From positions 7,883,501-7,947,500 of the forward strand of contig NC_070558.1 of assembly GCF_026914185.1 (NCBI RefSeq): a stretch of 64,000 nucleotides of DNA, read 5' to 3'. The notes beneath the pieces are model-generated. The model saw nothing but the letters and a program-made list of their open reading frames with translations, ran no database searches and was not told the origin of the DNA. This DNA is from Puccinia triticina (lineage: Eukaryota > Basidiomycota > Pucciniomycetes > Pucciniales > Pucciniaceae). Shown here piece by piece: positions 55,655 through 64,000 of this stretch. Both the position numbers and the translations under genes were made by a program. Each line of letters begins with the position of its first letter. The stretch's first letter is position 1.

Positions 55655-55845
55655 GTAATCATAAAATTTTCAATTCATAAAATCATAAAATCATGAAACT
55701 TTTAAGTGATAATTTTGCATGCAGCATTCCAGAAATAATGCTCTGCTTTGAGTGTTTGGGTGGTACATATTTTTTCAGCTTGGAAGTTTATGATTTTATG
55801 CTGTGATGATTTTATGCAAGTCAACTTTGAATAACATAAGAGTAT
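55655..55845. repeat. Diverged TA-MITE relative
   Basis: CATAAAATCATAAAATCATGAAAC and, on the right, TTTATGATTTTATGC...CAAGTCAACTTTGAATAACATAA, reminiscent of the 347-523 family with decayed ends. Confidence 0.4.
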
Positions 55846-56481
55846 AGCTCATAACAACAGCTCATAACATTTGTGTGAGGATGGAGAGAACCAAGTTGAC
55901 AATCATGGATGGCTTGACTGTGTTTTGAAGTTTGGGGAACATTCCCTGTAGACCAATGAGCACTGAAGATTGCAAAGCTGTGCCCTTGAAGTTTCTATGC
56001 TAAAAAAAACAGAAAATAGAAAATGGCCTGCTTTCAAATTGGCGGGAAGTCCTCCAGTAATGTGTATTTACATTCCTGTATTGTTTTTGAATAGTGATAC
56101 ATGCACAGTCACGAACCAGAGCTGATTCTTATCGGCTTTCAACATATAAATGGAGCCCGCTTTTCTCCTGATCATCCAAGGTGTTTATTTTTCAACTCCA
56201 AAAAAGTTATTGCCCGGAATAAAAAGAAGAGCCACTCGAACCCGTGAGTTACCAGAAGAAGAAAAAAACGACTGGGAAACCTGAGAGAGAAAAAGGGGGG
56301 AAGAGAAGGAGTACAAAAGGGCTTATATATTAACATTTCTGATTGTCATGATTCACAATGACCGGGAATCATCCATTTATATGTTTATACGCGGCAACTG
56401 TTTTGCTGACAAGAAAGCAGAAAGCGGGCAGTATGTATGTATGTGTGTGAGTATGTGTGTGTGCAAGAACGTGGAGAGAAA
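55846..56481. other. 3' flank of the zinc-binding protein gene
   Basis: No gene supported. A fragment GGCGGGAAGTCCTCCAGTAAT at about 56042 is a lone GGAGGACTTCC terminus. A GTATGTATGTATGTGTGTGAGTATGTG microsatellite is at about 56430-56460. Confidence 0.4.
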
Positions 56482-57090
56482 CTAGGGTTTCCACATCGGA
56501 AAACACTCGAGTAAGGCTTTACTATGCCGGTTTTCTGCATGCTCTTTCAGACTAAATCCCAGACCAGAAAAATAAACATCTCAATCTCAGCCTTACAATC
56601 TCTTGACTGGACGGTAAATATCAAGTTTTTTCGGAGCTCAAAAAACACAGATATACTCACGCAGGTTCTCGACTGGTTTGTAGAAACGTTTGGAAACAGA
56701 CCTTGCATTGAATGTTCTTCGCGGCTTCATTCTAAATTCCGAACAAGAAGAAGGGGTGGATCCGTCAGAAACCCGAAGTCCTACGTAATTTTTGTTCATA
56801 AAAAAGCTGTGGATTAAGTAGAAAGATAGGATCACTGACCACTTTGAGCTGAGACTTGGCCGTGGCACCAGTAGCTTTCGCATTCCGTTCACGTTTCTGA
56901 GCTGCTTTGGCACCCTGGTAGGTGTGTAGATAACGATAGTTGAGGCGTCCGAAACGGTTTGTAATGAAAAGGTGTTCCGCATTTATGCGTGATTTTTGAG
57001 TGTTCGAAACAATAGACCAGCGAGATCAGCGAGTGCTTCGGTGCGACAAAGGATGGGACGATCAGCCGAACATACGTTACCACCACCCAT
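56482..57090 (-). CDS. SERF/At2g23090-like small zinc-binding protein
   Basis: Exons 57090-57076, 56914-56840, 56731-56661 and 56551-56482 close to 76 aa. N-terminal GGGNGAKAAQKRERNAKATG and SQLKVNEAAK are the 4F5/SERF-type segment. The C-terminal zinc site is C39-x2-C42-x15-H58-x4-H63 (IQCKVCFQTFLQTSREPALK-EHAENRHSK), ending ECFPMWKP. Lengths and motif order match the conserved eukaryotic family; the molecular role is not well defined (SERF proteins bind nucleic acids and modulate aggregation). The first exon encodes only M-G-G-G-N. It is divergent from UBL5 with 385 bp between the starts. Confidence 0.9.
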
Positions 57091-57475
57091 TATTGAGGAA
57101 TAAAACGTGTGGAGAGGCGGGGTTTGCGAGAAAAAGAGTTGATGTTTCGAATCGAGAAGGAGGGAGGACGGGATAAACTAAGTGGAAGTGAATCGAGATT
57201 CTACGCGGCGGAGAAACTTAATCGAGTGTCCGGAGTGGAGCTGAGAATGTTCTTGGCAGCGATAAGCAAGCGAAACTCGGGGGCTGGGAAACCCCGAGAA
57301 AAGCTCCGCTCCGACCCGCTCCGAGCTCTCGTGGGTCGCAGGGTGTGGGAAGAATATTTCGTCCTCGACAGCAGCCCTCGAGACAAGAGATCTCAAAAGC
57401 AGGTAAAAAGAGCAGAGAAATATGTCGGCCGACAACTCAGCCAAACGAGTCGACAACAATGCAACGGCTACCGGG
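57091..57475. promoter_or_regulatory. Shared divergent promoter region
   Basis: 385 bp between the ATG of the zinc-binding protein (-) and the ATG of UBL5 (+). It must contain both core promoters. GC-richer than the surroundings. Frames here on both strands are not real genes. Confidence 0.5.
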
Positions 57476-58297
57476 ATGATTGAGGTACCGTCGCTCCCCA
57501 CTTCTTGAAACTATCTATTCGTCGTGTCTGATTGCTTCAAGTCGCACGCTTCTTGTTCGACTGAAACTATGCAGGTCATAGCTAACGATCGTCTCGGTAC
57601 CAGAGGTCGGTTTCTTTCGCCGTTCTCCTGATACAACCACGGGCTCAAGCTAATCTTTGGTCTCGTTTTACAAAAAAAAACTTGCCAAACATAAGTGAGG
57701 GTCAAATGCAGGTAAGAATATCCCTCCTATCTCAGGCCTATTTCTTTGCCTTCAAATGATAAATCATCAATCTGACCCTGCCCCCCCCCCCCAAAAAAAA
57801 AAATGCTACATGGTCATCTTTGAAAATGAATTAATGAATGGACGACTGGAACAAAGTAAAGAAGACACAGTAGGAGATTTGAAGAAATTAATTGCTGCTC
57901 AAACCGGTACCCGATTTGAAAAAGTAAACAAGCAAAAACCTCCCTCATAATCATTGAACCAAAAGATATATGTTTTCTGACCTAGTCCACTAATATTATC
58001 TCATTTTTGTGCCATTTTCTGTTCTTAGATTCGACTCAAAAGGGCGTAAGTTATCGCATTTACATTATTGAGCCACCGCCGTCCTAAAGTAGAGGGTTCT
58101 TCAACAAGACTGATTTGATTTGCGACTCATTTTATATTTGCCAATACAGTAACAGGGAATTCAAGAACCATATCACGCTGTATGATTATGAAATTAACGA
58201 CGGGTATGTCGATCCTTTGGAGCCCAAATTGATCAAGCTGATCGGGTGTTTTCTTTTCTTACTTCTGGATCACAGAACGTGTCTTGACCTATACTAG
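57476..58297 (+). CDS. HUB1: UBL5/Hub1 ubiquitin-like splicing modifier
   Basis: Ubiquitin-fold protein that binds HIND motifs of spliceosomal proteins (Snu66/Prp38) non-covalently and influences splice-site choice. Seven exons: 57476-57484, 57575-57605, 57696-57711, 57857-57923, 58029-58045, 58150-58203, 58276-58297. The frame closes to 71 aa (family 72-73). It aligns end to end with human UBL5: MIEVIANDRLGTRVRVKCSK, then EDTVGDLKKLIAAQTGTRFE, then KIRLKR, HITLYDYEINDG and LDLY. Oddities: the family's KKWY stretch is KRAN here and the usual C-terminal YY(Q) is a single Y. Four exons are 9, 16, 17 and 22 nt, so gene finders may miss it. Convergent with HEN1, 269 bp away. Confidence 0.9.
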
Positions 58298-58566
58298 TTC
58301 CTCTCCTTATGTGGATACACTCTCAATCTTCCTCCAATTCCCCTCCCCAATGTACACATTATATGCTTGTCAAGCATAACTGATATCCTTTCCCCAGCAT
58401 AAATCATTGTGTGTGGTATACAGCTGCTAAGACTAGCCAATACAAGCGTTTTTTATTCCTCTGTTTTAAATCCAGATTCGATACAAATGAAAAAGAGCAA
58501 GGTTGATACGCTTGAGAAACCAAGGGAGCCTGGGGACATTTTCAGAGGGAAGCATAGCCGAAGGAT

Positions 58567-60121
58567 TTAGCGTTTGAGGGCCTTGGAGGTAGAAGAGGGG
58601 AACAGAAGCCAGGAGACCCAGATAGCGTCCATTCCGGTGGACGAGGGTAAATGTCGGTCAGTAGCCGGCTGGGAGTCGTTCGAGAGTAGCCAGCCGTCCT
58701 CGTCGGAGAAGGCGAGGAGGAGATCGATGAGTCGGCCGGCACAGAGCCGGTCGAGCCCTGTGTCGCATAGCCACAGATCGCGCAGTCTGACCCGAGCGCT
58801 CCCCTGGGCTACGAGGTATTGCTTAACGTGGTCAAGGATCGCGCTCCTTGGCGAAAGCTTGTCGACCGAGTCATCCGCCCCAAATTCTTCCACGGCTATC
58901 AGTTTGTGGGCCGGCTTTGGGGGATCTACGTCTGGCACTTTCTCCTTCTCATTGTCCACATTCCTTGGTTGATCTCGCCTCTTGAAGACCACGCATTGGG
59001 TGGCAAAGAATCCTTCGGGCGACTCTGGCACGGGGAGTTTCGATTTTGGCGGAAGAGGCTGTGTCTCAGGATCGATCGAGTTGATAGATTGGATGAAGTA
59101 GTTGACATAAGAGCCGCACCCGGAGAGTTCATAATCGTAACCATAAGTTGAGCCGATAGTTTCGCACCAAGTTTTGAATTCATCCCGGGTCCATTCAAAC
59201 TTGTGGTCATCGTCACGGAAGTAGCGGTCGGTAGCCCCGGTGGGGTCGAGGAAACGATGGTGGCTTCTGGTCTCCGCTGAAGAGTATTGGTCGATGTATT
59301 GGTTGAACTCGTGGTTGGGTGTGGTGATGACGATCCACTGGGGTTGGTAGCTCCCAAAGAGTAGGGGGATGGATTGCTCGAGTTGATGGGGAAAGAGATG
59401 CTCGATCACCTCGCTCATCACCACACACTCCAAGCCTTTGAATCGCTCGTTGTTCACCGCCAGGTCGCCAGACCATAGCTCCACCCTGAGAGGCTCCCAG
59501 CGCGAATGGGGGTTGAGCACATCTGGCTGAGCTTTTTGGTTGGTGAGCTTGAGCGTCTCTTGGACTCGCTCGAGTCTCTCTTCGTCCAGATCGACGCCGA
59601 TGAGAAGCTCGAGGTGAAGGTCTCGCTGGTAGTAGTCCAGCTCGGGTGTCGCTTTGACGACCTCCTCAATCCTCGCCAGCCGTTCCTTTCTTACCGGATC
59701 ATCCACTCTGCTTTGTTCGGCCTGGAGATATTCGACGTCCGAGGAAGATGGGAATTCTCCGAGAGAGTTGGCCGCGTTCGTCAATAATCCGAGAAGTGTG
59801 CCTTCTCCACAGCCGAGCTCCAACACCTGGATGAAGTCAACAAGCGAGACGAATGCTTCGAATCAGACATATAATTTCCACGTCTATTTCATTTCTGGGG
59901 TCGATATTGAGACATGTTGCTTACAGTTCGAATCCTTTGGCGTTTCAAGAATCCTAGGCAGAAGGAACGGCGTTGGGTAACCAATGAGGGGAAGAAATAG
60001 AAGGGCGATTGGAAGGTATCCGTTGTTGCTTGAGACTACAGAGGGTATTAACACGCTCTCAGCAGCCGAGTCCAATGCCGATAGACTATTGTGTTAAGTG
60101 ACTGACCGTGTTATTGGCCAT
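58567..60121 (-). CDS. HEN1: HEN1-type small-RNA 3'-terminal 2'-O-methyltransferase
   Basis: S-adenosylmethionine-dependent enzyme that methylates the 3' end of small RNAs and protects them from decay. Exons 60121-60107, 60035-59925 and 59826-58567 close to 461 aa. Motifs: FYFFPSLVTQRRSFCLGFLK (the PPLxxQR entry of the family), VLELGCGEGTLLG (SAM motif I, residues 43-55), LLIGVDLDEERL (motif II), then SEVIEHLFPHQLE with metal ligands E171, E174 and H175, ITTPNHEFNQY, and DHKFEWTRDEFKTWC with H240. The C-terminal 150 residues are fungus-specific with no domain seen. No double-stranded RNA-binding domain is present, unlike plant HEN1, so it resembles the animal and bacterial single-domain type. 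The start MANNT is a 15-nt exon chosen by frame. Confidence 0.9.
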
Positions 60122-60848
60122 GCTGATGGCTCAGCTCGTATCCCTCCGCGCTTTCTGGGTCAGCTTCACCTCTTGGAATATCTAACCTGTTGCCGTGGGT
60201 TGAGCTGCGTGGTGACTTGGTCCAAGCCGACCCCGTCTGTAAAGATACTTATCTCGCCGGCTCTGGCGGGTCCCAACTCCGCCGAATCACCCCACTTTGT
60301 CTCGAGTGAACCTTAAAATAACTCCGACTCCGAATCGGAGAATCCACCTGAATCCACACAACTGCACTTCTTGCCGACTGAACGTGAGGATAATATGTAA
60401 CATTTCAGGCTCCGAGCCACTCCGAGAGTACAATCATAAGAAAGGCGTGGAAGAGAATCAAGAGACAGCAGACCAGGAGAACAAGGGATATTCAAGTACA
60501 CTCTATATAATAGGTGTGTTTATATAGATTTTTAGTTGTGTAATGCTCAAGGTTTCAGCCCCACATATACAAATAATGATAACATGGGACAAAAAACAGT
60601 TTTTCAAGATCGTGATTCCATATTGGTATCTGCATTCTACTCCTTCCTGTTCATACGTAGATGTAAAAAAAGAGTAGAAATATAGGGTTTTTTTGGCTTA
60701 TATATTTTCCAAATGTTTTGATGTTTAGATATATGTTGATTTTTTCCAGGCTTTTTTGGGGATATGAGAAGTGAGAGAGAAGGAAGAGATTGGGGGAAGA
60801 AAAGGAAATGAAACTCGGCTTGAGAGCTGTTTTTTTGGGGGGAGTGAG
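60122..60848. other. Intergenic between HEN1 (5' side) and DnaJ gene (3' side)
   Basis: Holds the HEN1 promoter next to 60122 and the 3' flank of the J-domain gene. Contains a small palindrome-like ACTCCGACTCCGAATCGGAGAAT at about 60320. No other gene. Confidence 0.4.
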
Positions 60849-62668
60849 TTAGTACCTAGCGGGGCCGATGTCGGCGGAAGGGCGACGAGTGAGCGAGCCC
60901 GGGATGGGAGGAGGGCCGACGGCGTAGACGGGATGGCCGATGGGCGGGGGTCTAGAAGCGTGTGCGAGCTCGGACGGATAATCGAATCTGGAGCTGGGCC
61001 TTCTCTGGAGTCTGTGGGCATCGGTGGGGTAGCCGTCGGGACCAGCCATGCTGTTCCGGGCGCGAGACAAAGAGCCTTGGCGGCCGTGGCCAGAGATCAT
61101 CTCGCCATGAGCCATCCGGCCCATCATCGCGCCATATCCGCCCTGGACGAGTCCCGCTGGCGGGCCTCCCTGTCGGATATGCGGATGCTGGTATCCCGGC
61201 TGGTAGTGCTCCATGTTCGGCTCATAGCCTTCCCGTCCACTGTATTCTTCTTCACCTCCTCCGCCATGGTAAGCTGGCGGCGGGTCCCAATCTTCCCCGT
61301 TCTGGTCAGTCCACGAGAAAAAGAGACAGTGATCAGAACGAAAGCTCAGGATACCCTGAAGGAGAAAAAAAAAAGCAAGCACGTACTCCGCGCACGTTCC
61401 CGTTCCGGGGTGAATATCGACTACTGCCACCAGAACGACCGCCCATCCGAATGTCTTGAGCGTTTTCGTTGACCTCGAGTCTACCGTTGGCCATATTCAT
61501 CTGTTTCTCCATCCGCTTACCGGCCCAAGAGCCGTCTTCAGTCCGACCCATGACCATCTTCGACTGGCGCATACGCATCGAACAGTTCTGGCCGCCATCC
61601 ATCCGGGCTAGTTCGGCCGGATCCGGGCCGGCCATGCTAAGCCCTTTGAAGGCCGTCGACATCATCCGGTCGAACCCTGAGCTCATCTCGTTCATCATCG
61701 AATTCCCCGCCGCGAATCGATCCTTACCGCCCCCAAAAAAATCATCATCGCCTAGGCCGAAGTCCCACTCTTTACTCCCTCCTCCATTTCCCGGGAGATC
61801 ATAGAGTTGTTGGGGTCGATGACGATGATCGGGGTATTCCGGCTGTCGAGCATACTGCTTTGGTCCGAGTGGATGATCATAATAGTCGCTGATCGGTGCC
61901 CGACTGTTCGATAGATCGCCACGGCCGCTGGGATGTGAGAAGGACGAGCGCCGACTGGATGAGTGGTGGGGTCGTCCAGAATAATGGGTACTACTCGGGT
62001 AGTCGCCTACGGGGTCACTGACCTCGGCAGTACTACTAGGTGGAGGGAGCCGTGATGGATGGCGGGAGTTGCCGGATGGCTCGTGATCAGATTCTTCTGA
62101 AGAGTATTGTTCCTCGGGTTGGATAGCTTCTTTGGGTTGTGATTTGGTGACTGTTCGGGGGGCTTGTAAAGCTTTCTCAGATCTGGCAGCTGGCTCGGCT
62201 CTAGCAGAGATGGCTTTCTGCGATTGGGGAGATTGAGTGATCGCTTTGGTGGATGGGCTACGGACCAAGGCTGACGAGGAGTTGTGACTAGGGGCAGGTT
62301 TGATGACCGGGGCGGTAGTCGTGCCAACAGCGGAAGTCGGCTTCCTATTGGAACCACCGCTCTTTTGGGAGTCAGCATGTTTGAGTCCCGCTGGATCGAT
62401 CGGACGCCCGAGATCCTGACAGATCTGCTGGAAAGCTTGAGCGATAACCCTGAATCGTCTGGCAGCCTCTTCCTTCCTTGCGGGTGGTTGCCGGTCGGGA
62501 TGATGCATCAAGGCCTAAGACACGCCATTTTATACGGTCAGATCAGCCTTGTGCAGAGGGAAAGAAGGATATCAAGGTGATACTGACAGCTTGTCGATAG
62601 GCCGCCTTAGCCTCATCGTAAGTGCAATCTGAGTATACATTCAGTATGCTGTATGGGTCCTCAACCAT
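60849..62668 (-). CDS. J-domain (DnaJ/Hsp40) co-chaperone with low-complexity tail
   Basis: Exons 62668-62588, 62514-61387 and 61301-60849 close to 553 aa. The J domain occupies residues 1-60: DPYSILNVYSDCTYDEAKAA, YRQALMHHPDRQ with HPD at 32-34, then a helix (ARRFRVIAQAFQQI). J domains stimulate the Hsp70 ATPase. The rest is Ser/Pro/His/Gly-rich and probably disordered, with repeated R-G-G/G-G-Y type segments (RMGGRSGGSSRYSPRNGN, GGGGEEEYSGREG), without the zinc or Gly/Phe domains of classic DnaJ, so it is a class III protein. Its Hsp70 partner and location cannot be read from the sequence. The GTACGT donor of the second intron and the phase-0 joins support the model. Confidence 0.82.
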
Positions 62669-63142
62669 GATGAAAGAGGGTGAGAGCTCTAGCGCTTGAA
62701 CGGCTCAACGGTGGCTGGCTGGCTCTGGTCTGAGTCAAGTCGTCGGTGTTGCTCTCCAAGAGAAACACAAGCGAGGACAGAAGGGGAATGAGGCCAAGGT
62801 CAAGTGAACACACTCGGGGGAAGTTGATGAAGATGACGCCAATGCCGGGCTGCCGGTCATGTGAGGGCAGTGCATGAAAATCTGTACGTAATATAACGAT
62901 CTGCCTGTAATTACCGATATTTGCATAAAACCCAAGCAAACGGACTCCGGCGGCTTATAACATGTCACAGTCATACATATGCATTCAAGAGCTTAAACCA
63001 CCATTGGTCTTGGAACATGGGCAATGCCAACACTGCTTGCGCAACGAACTTAGCACAAGTTCCTCGCCTGCCGGGGGGCGCGGCGCGAAGCGCCTCGCAC
63101 GAAGTGCCACCTCCCGTCTCTTGTGCTTGTGCTTTGGGATGT
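62669..63142. other. 5' flank of the J-domain gene
   Basis: No supported gene. It lies between the J-domain start and the copia LTR. The GC-rich CGGGGGGCGCGGCGCGAAGC at about 63075 is a likely insertion-site neighbour. Confidence 0.4.
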
Positions 63143-63419
63143 CTGGGATGCCGGTGAAGAGAAGCAAAAGAGAGTAATTTTGATTTTGTCATCCCAGATC
63201 TAAAACAGAAAGAAAAGGAAAAAAAAAAAAAAGAAAATCAACGAGAATGTGAAACATATCGGGGCTTACCTGGGATGCCGGTGAAGAGAAGCAAAAGAGA
63301 GTGAGGAAAGGAGAGTTCACCGGCACCCAGGGTAGGAGTCTTTTTAGAGAATCTGAGAACAGGATATAAACATAAACTAAGTACATATGCTAATGCTGAA
63401 ACATAACACCACAACAGCC
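63143..63419 (-). mobile_element. 3' LTR of a Ty1/copia element
   Basis: On the minus strand a polypurine tract (GAGGGGGTGGC) is followed by TGTTGTGGTGTTATG (63419) and runs to about CCCAGACA (63143). It contains two copies of TTTGCTTCTCTTCACCGGCATC, 123 bp apart. The preceding Gag-Pol end at 63758 supports the polarity. The outer boundary is approximate. Confidence 0.6.
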
Positions 63420-63757
63420 ACCCCCTCAAAAAGACTCCAACAACTGGTCAAAAATTTGAGCAGAGAGAGAAGAAAAAAAAAGGAAAACAGAATACAAAAC
63501 TAAGAAAAAGATAGACACAAAAATAAAGGGTCAAGCAAGGAAGAAAATTCAGGAGTGGAAGGTGGAGAGAAAAAAAAATGTCCGAATGATTGCCAAAATT
63601 TGAACCGCTGCTGTCGAGTGCAAAGAAAAGAAACAAATGTGTTGCTATCTTAATCACACAACAATTGATATGGGTGAGACGGACAATTGCGGGGGGCACA
63701 TGTGTCTCGCAGCTAGCGCATGTTGTCCCCCCTGGTACTTGCCATCACGTATGTCAC
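63420..63757 (-). other. Untranslated 3' region of the copia element
   Basis: Between the Gag-Pol stop and the LTR, with poly-purine and poly-pyrimidine runs (about 63470-63480, 63566-63578) and no ORF. Confidence 0.45.
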
Positions 63758-64000
63758 TCATCCTGGAGATGACATTTTGAGGCTGGCTAAGATCCTCTCA
63801 AAAGGCATTGGGCCTAGCGCCTTTGTCATGATGTTGGCCAATTGAGCCCTGGTTGGAACCCATTCGATTGCAAGTCTCTTGCGGTGGAGTTGTTCATTGA
63901 CATAGAAAACCTTGCGCTCCGAGTGTCTGGTGCGCTTGTTTGCTGTGTTGTCCTTTGAGATTTTGACTGCAGCATCATTGTGGCACATGAGTTTTGGGGT
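63758..64000 (-). CDS. Ty1/copia Gag-Pol C terminus (RNase H), partial
   Basis: Open from the window edge to TGA at 63760-63758, minus strand. TPKLMCHNDAAVKIS, NKRTRHSERKVFYVNEQLHR and EWVPTRAQLANIMTKALG are the end of copia RNase H, where the D of NDAA and TADI-type region (here LANIMTKAL) are standard. No break in the visible part. The rest of the polyprotein and the 5' LTR lie beyond the window. Confidence 0.88.
   Translation of the reverse strand, partial: TPKLMCHNDAAVKISKDNTANKRTRHSERKVFYVNEQLHRKRLAIEWVPTRAQLANIMTKALGPMPFERILASLKMSSPG

Noticed and set aside
57109..57501. Frames on both strands between the SERF-like and UBL5 genes
   Set aside because: They overlap the divergent promoter; neither shows motifs, whereas the flanking multi-exon genes do.

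Overview
The window looks like an accessory-rich piece of a rust fungus genome (Basidiomycota, Pucciniales, most like Puccinia). The evidence is genes split by many short GT-AG introns with tiny exons, AT-rich intergenic DNA, a secreted protein of the rust effector type, and about two thirds of the sequence made of nested transposons and MITEs. The species is an inference; no single marker fixes it.

Host-type genes, with exons worked out by hand and reading frames that close exactly, sit in four islands. (1) 1.6-7.6 kb: a NudE/NDEL1 dynein regulator (-) and a C2H2 zinc-finger protein (-). (2) 24.5-28.7 kb: a POT1-like telomere-end-binding OB-fold protein (+), convergent with a 529-aa predicted secreted protein (-) that carries a DLNxxP (EAR-type) motif just after its signal peptide. 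(3) 39.1-40.1 kb: RER1, an ER retrieval receptor (-). (4) 56.5-62.7 kb: a small SERF/At2g23090-like zinc-binding protein (-) divergent from the ubiquitin-like splicing modifier UBL5/Hub1 (+, seven exons), then a HEN1-type small-RNA 2'-O-methyltransferase (-) and a J-domain protein (-).

The islands are separated by transposon blocks. 8-24 kb holds GC-rich MITEs, palindromic CCGGTCAT arrays, a 3.5-kb element carrying an unrecognised multi-exon gene, and two adjacent, oppositely oriented PIF/Harbinger elements. Each of those has a transposase and a Myb/SANT-like gene. 29-38 kb holds hAT-type MITEs with target duplications, LTR remnants, a 1.2-kb foldback, a Tc1/mariner relic and a 9-bp-TSD MULE-like MITE. 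40-55 kb holds a hAT transposase gene broken by at least four insertions, gag and LTR remnants, a tyrosine-recombinase relic and a CACTA-like MITE. The right edge enters the 3' end of a Ty1/copia element.

The host genes act in unrelated housekeeping processes (dynein, telomere, ER-Golgi retrieval, splicing, small RNA, chaperone). The most unusual points are the DLNxxP secreted protein, the recurrent CCGGTCAT palindrome arrays that repeatedly host nested insertions, two GC-rich hAT-type MITE families defined here by TIRs and TSDs, and a run of in-frame stops explicable by C-to-T transitions in several transposon genes.
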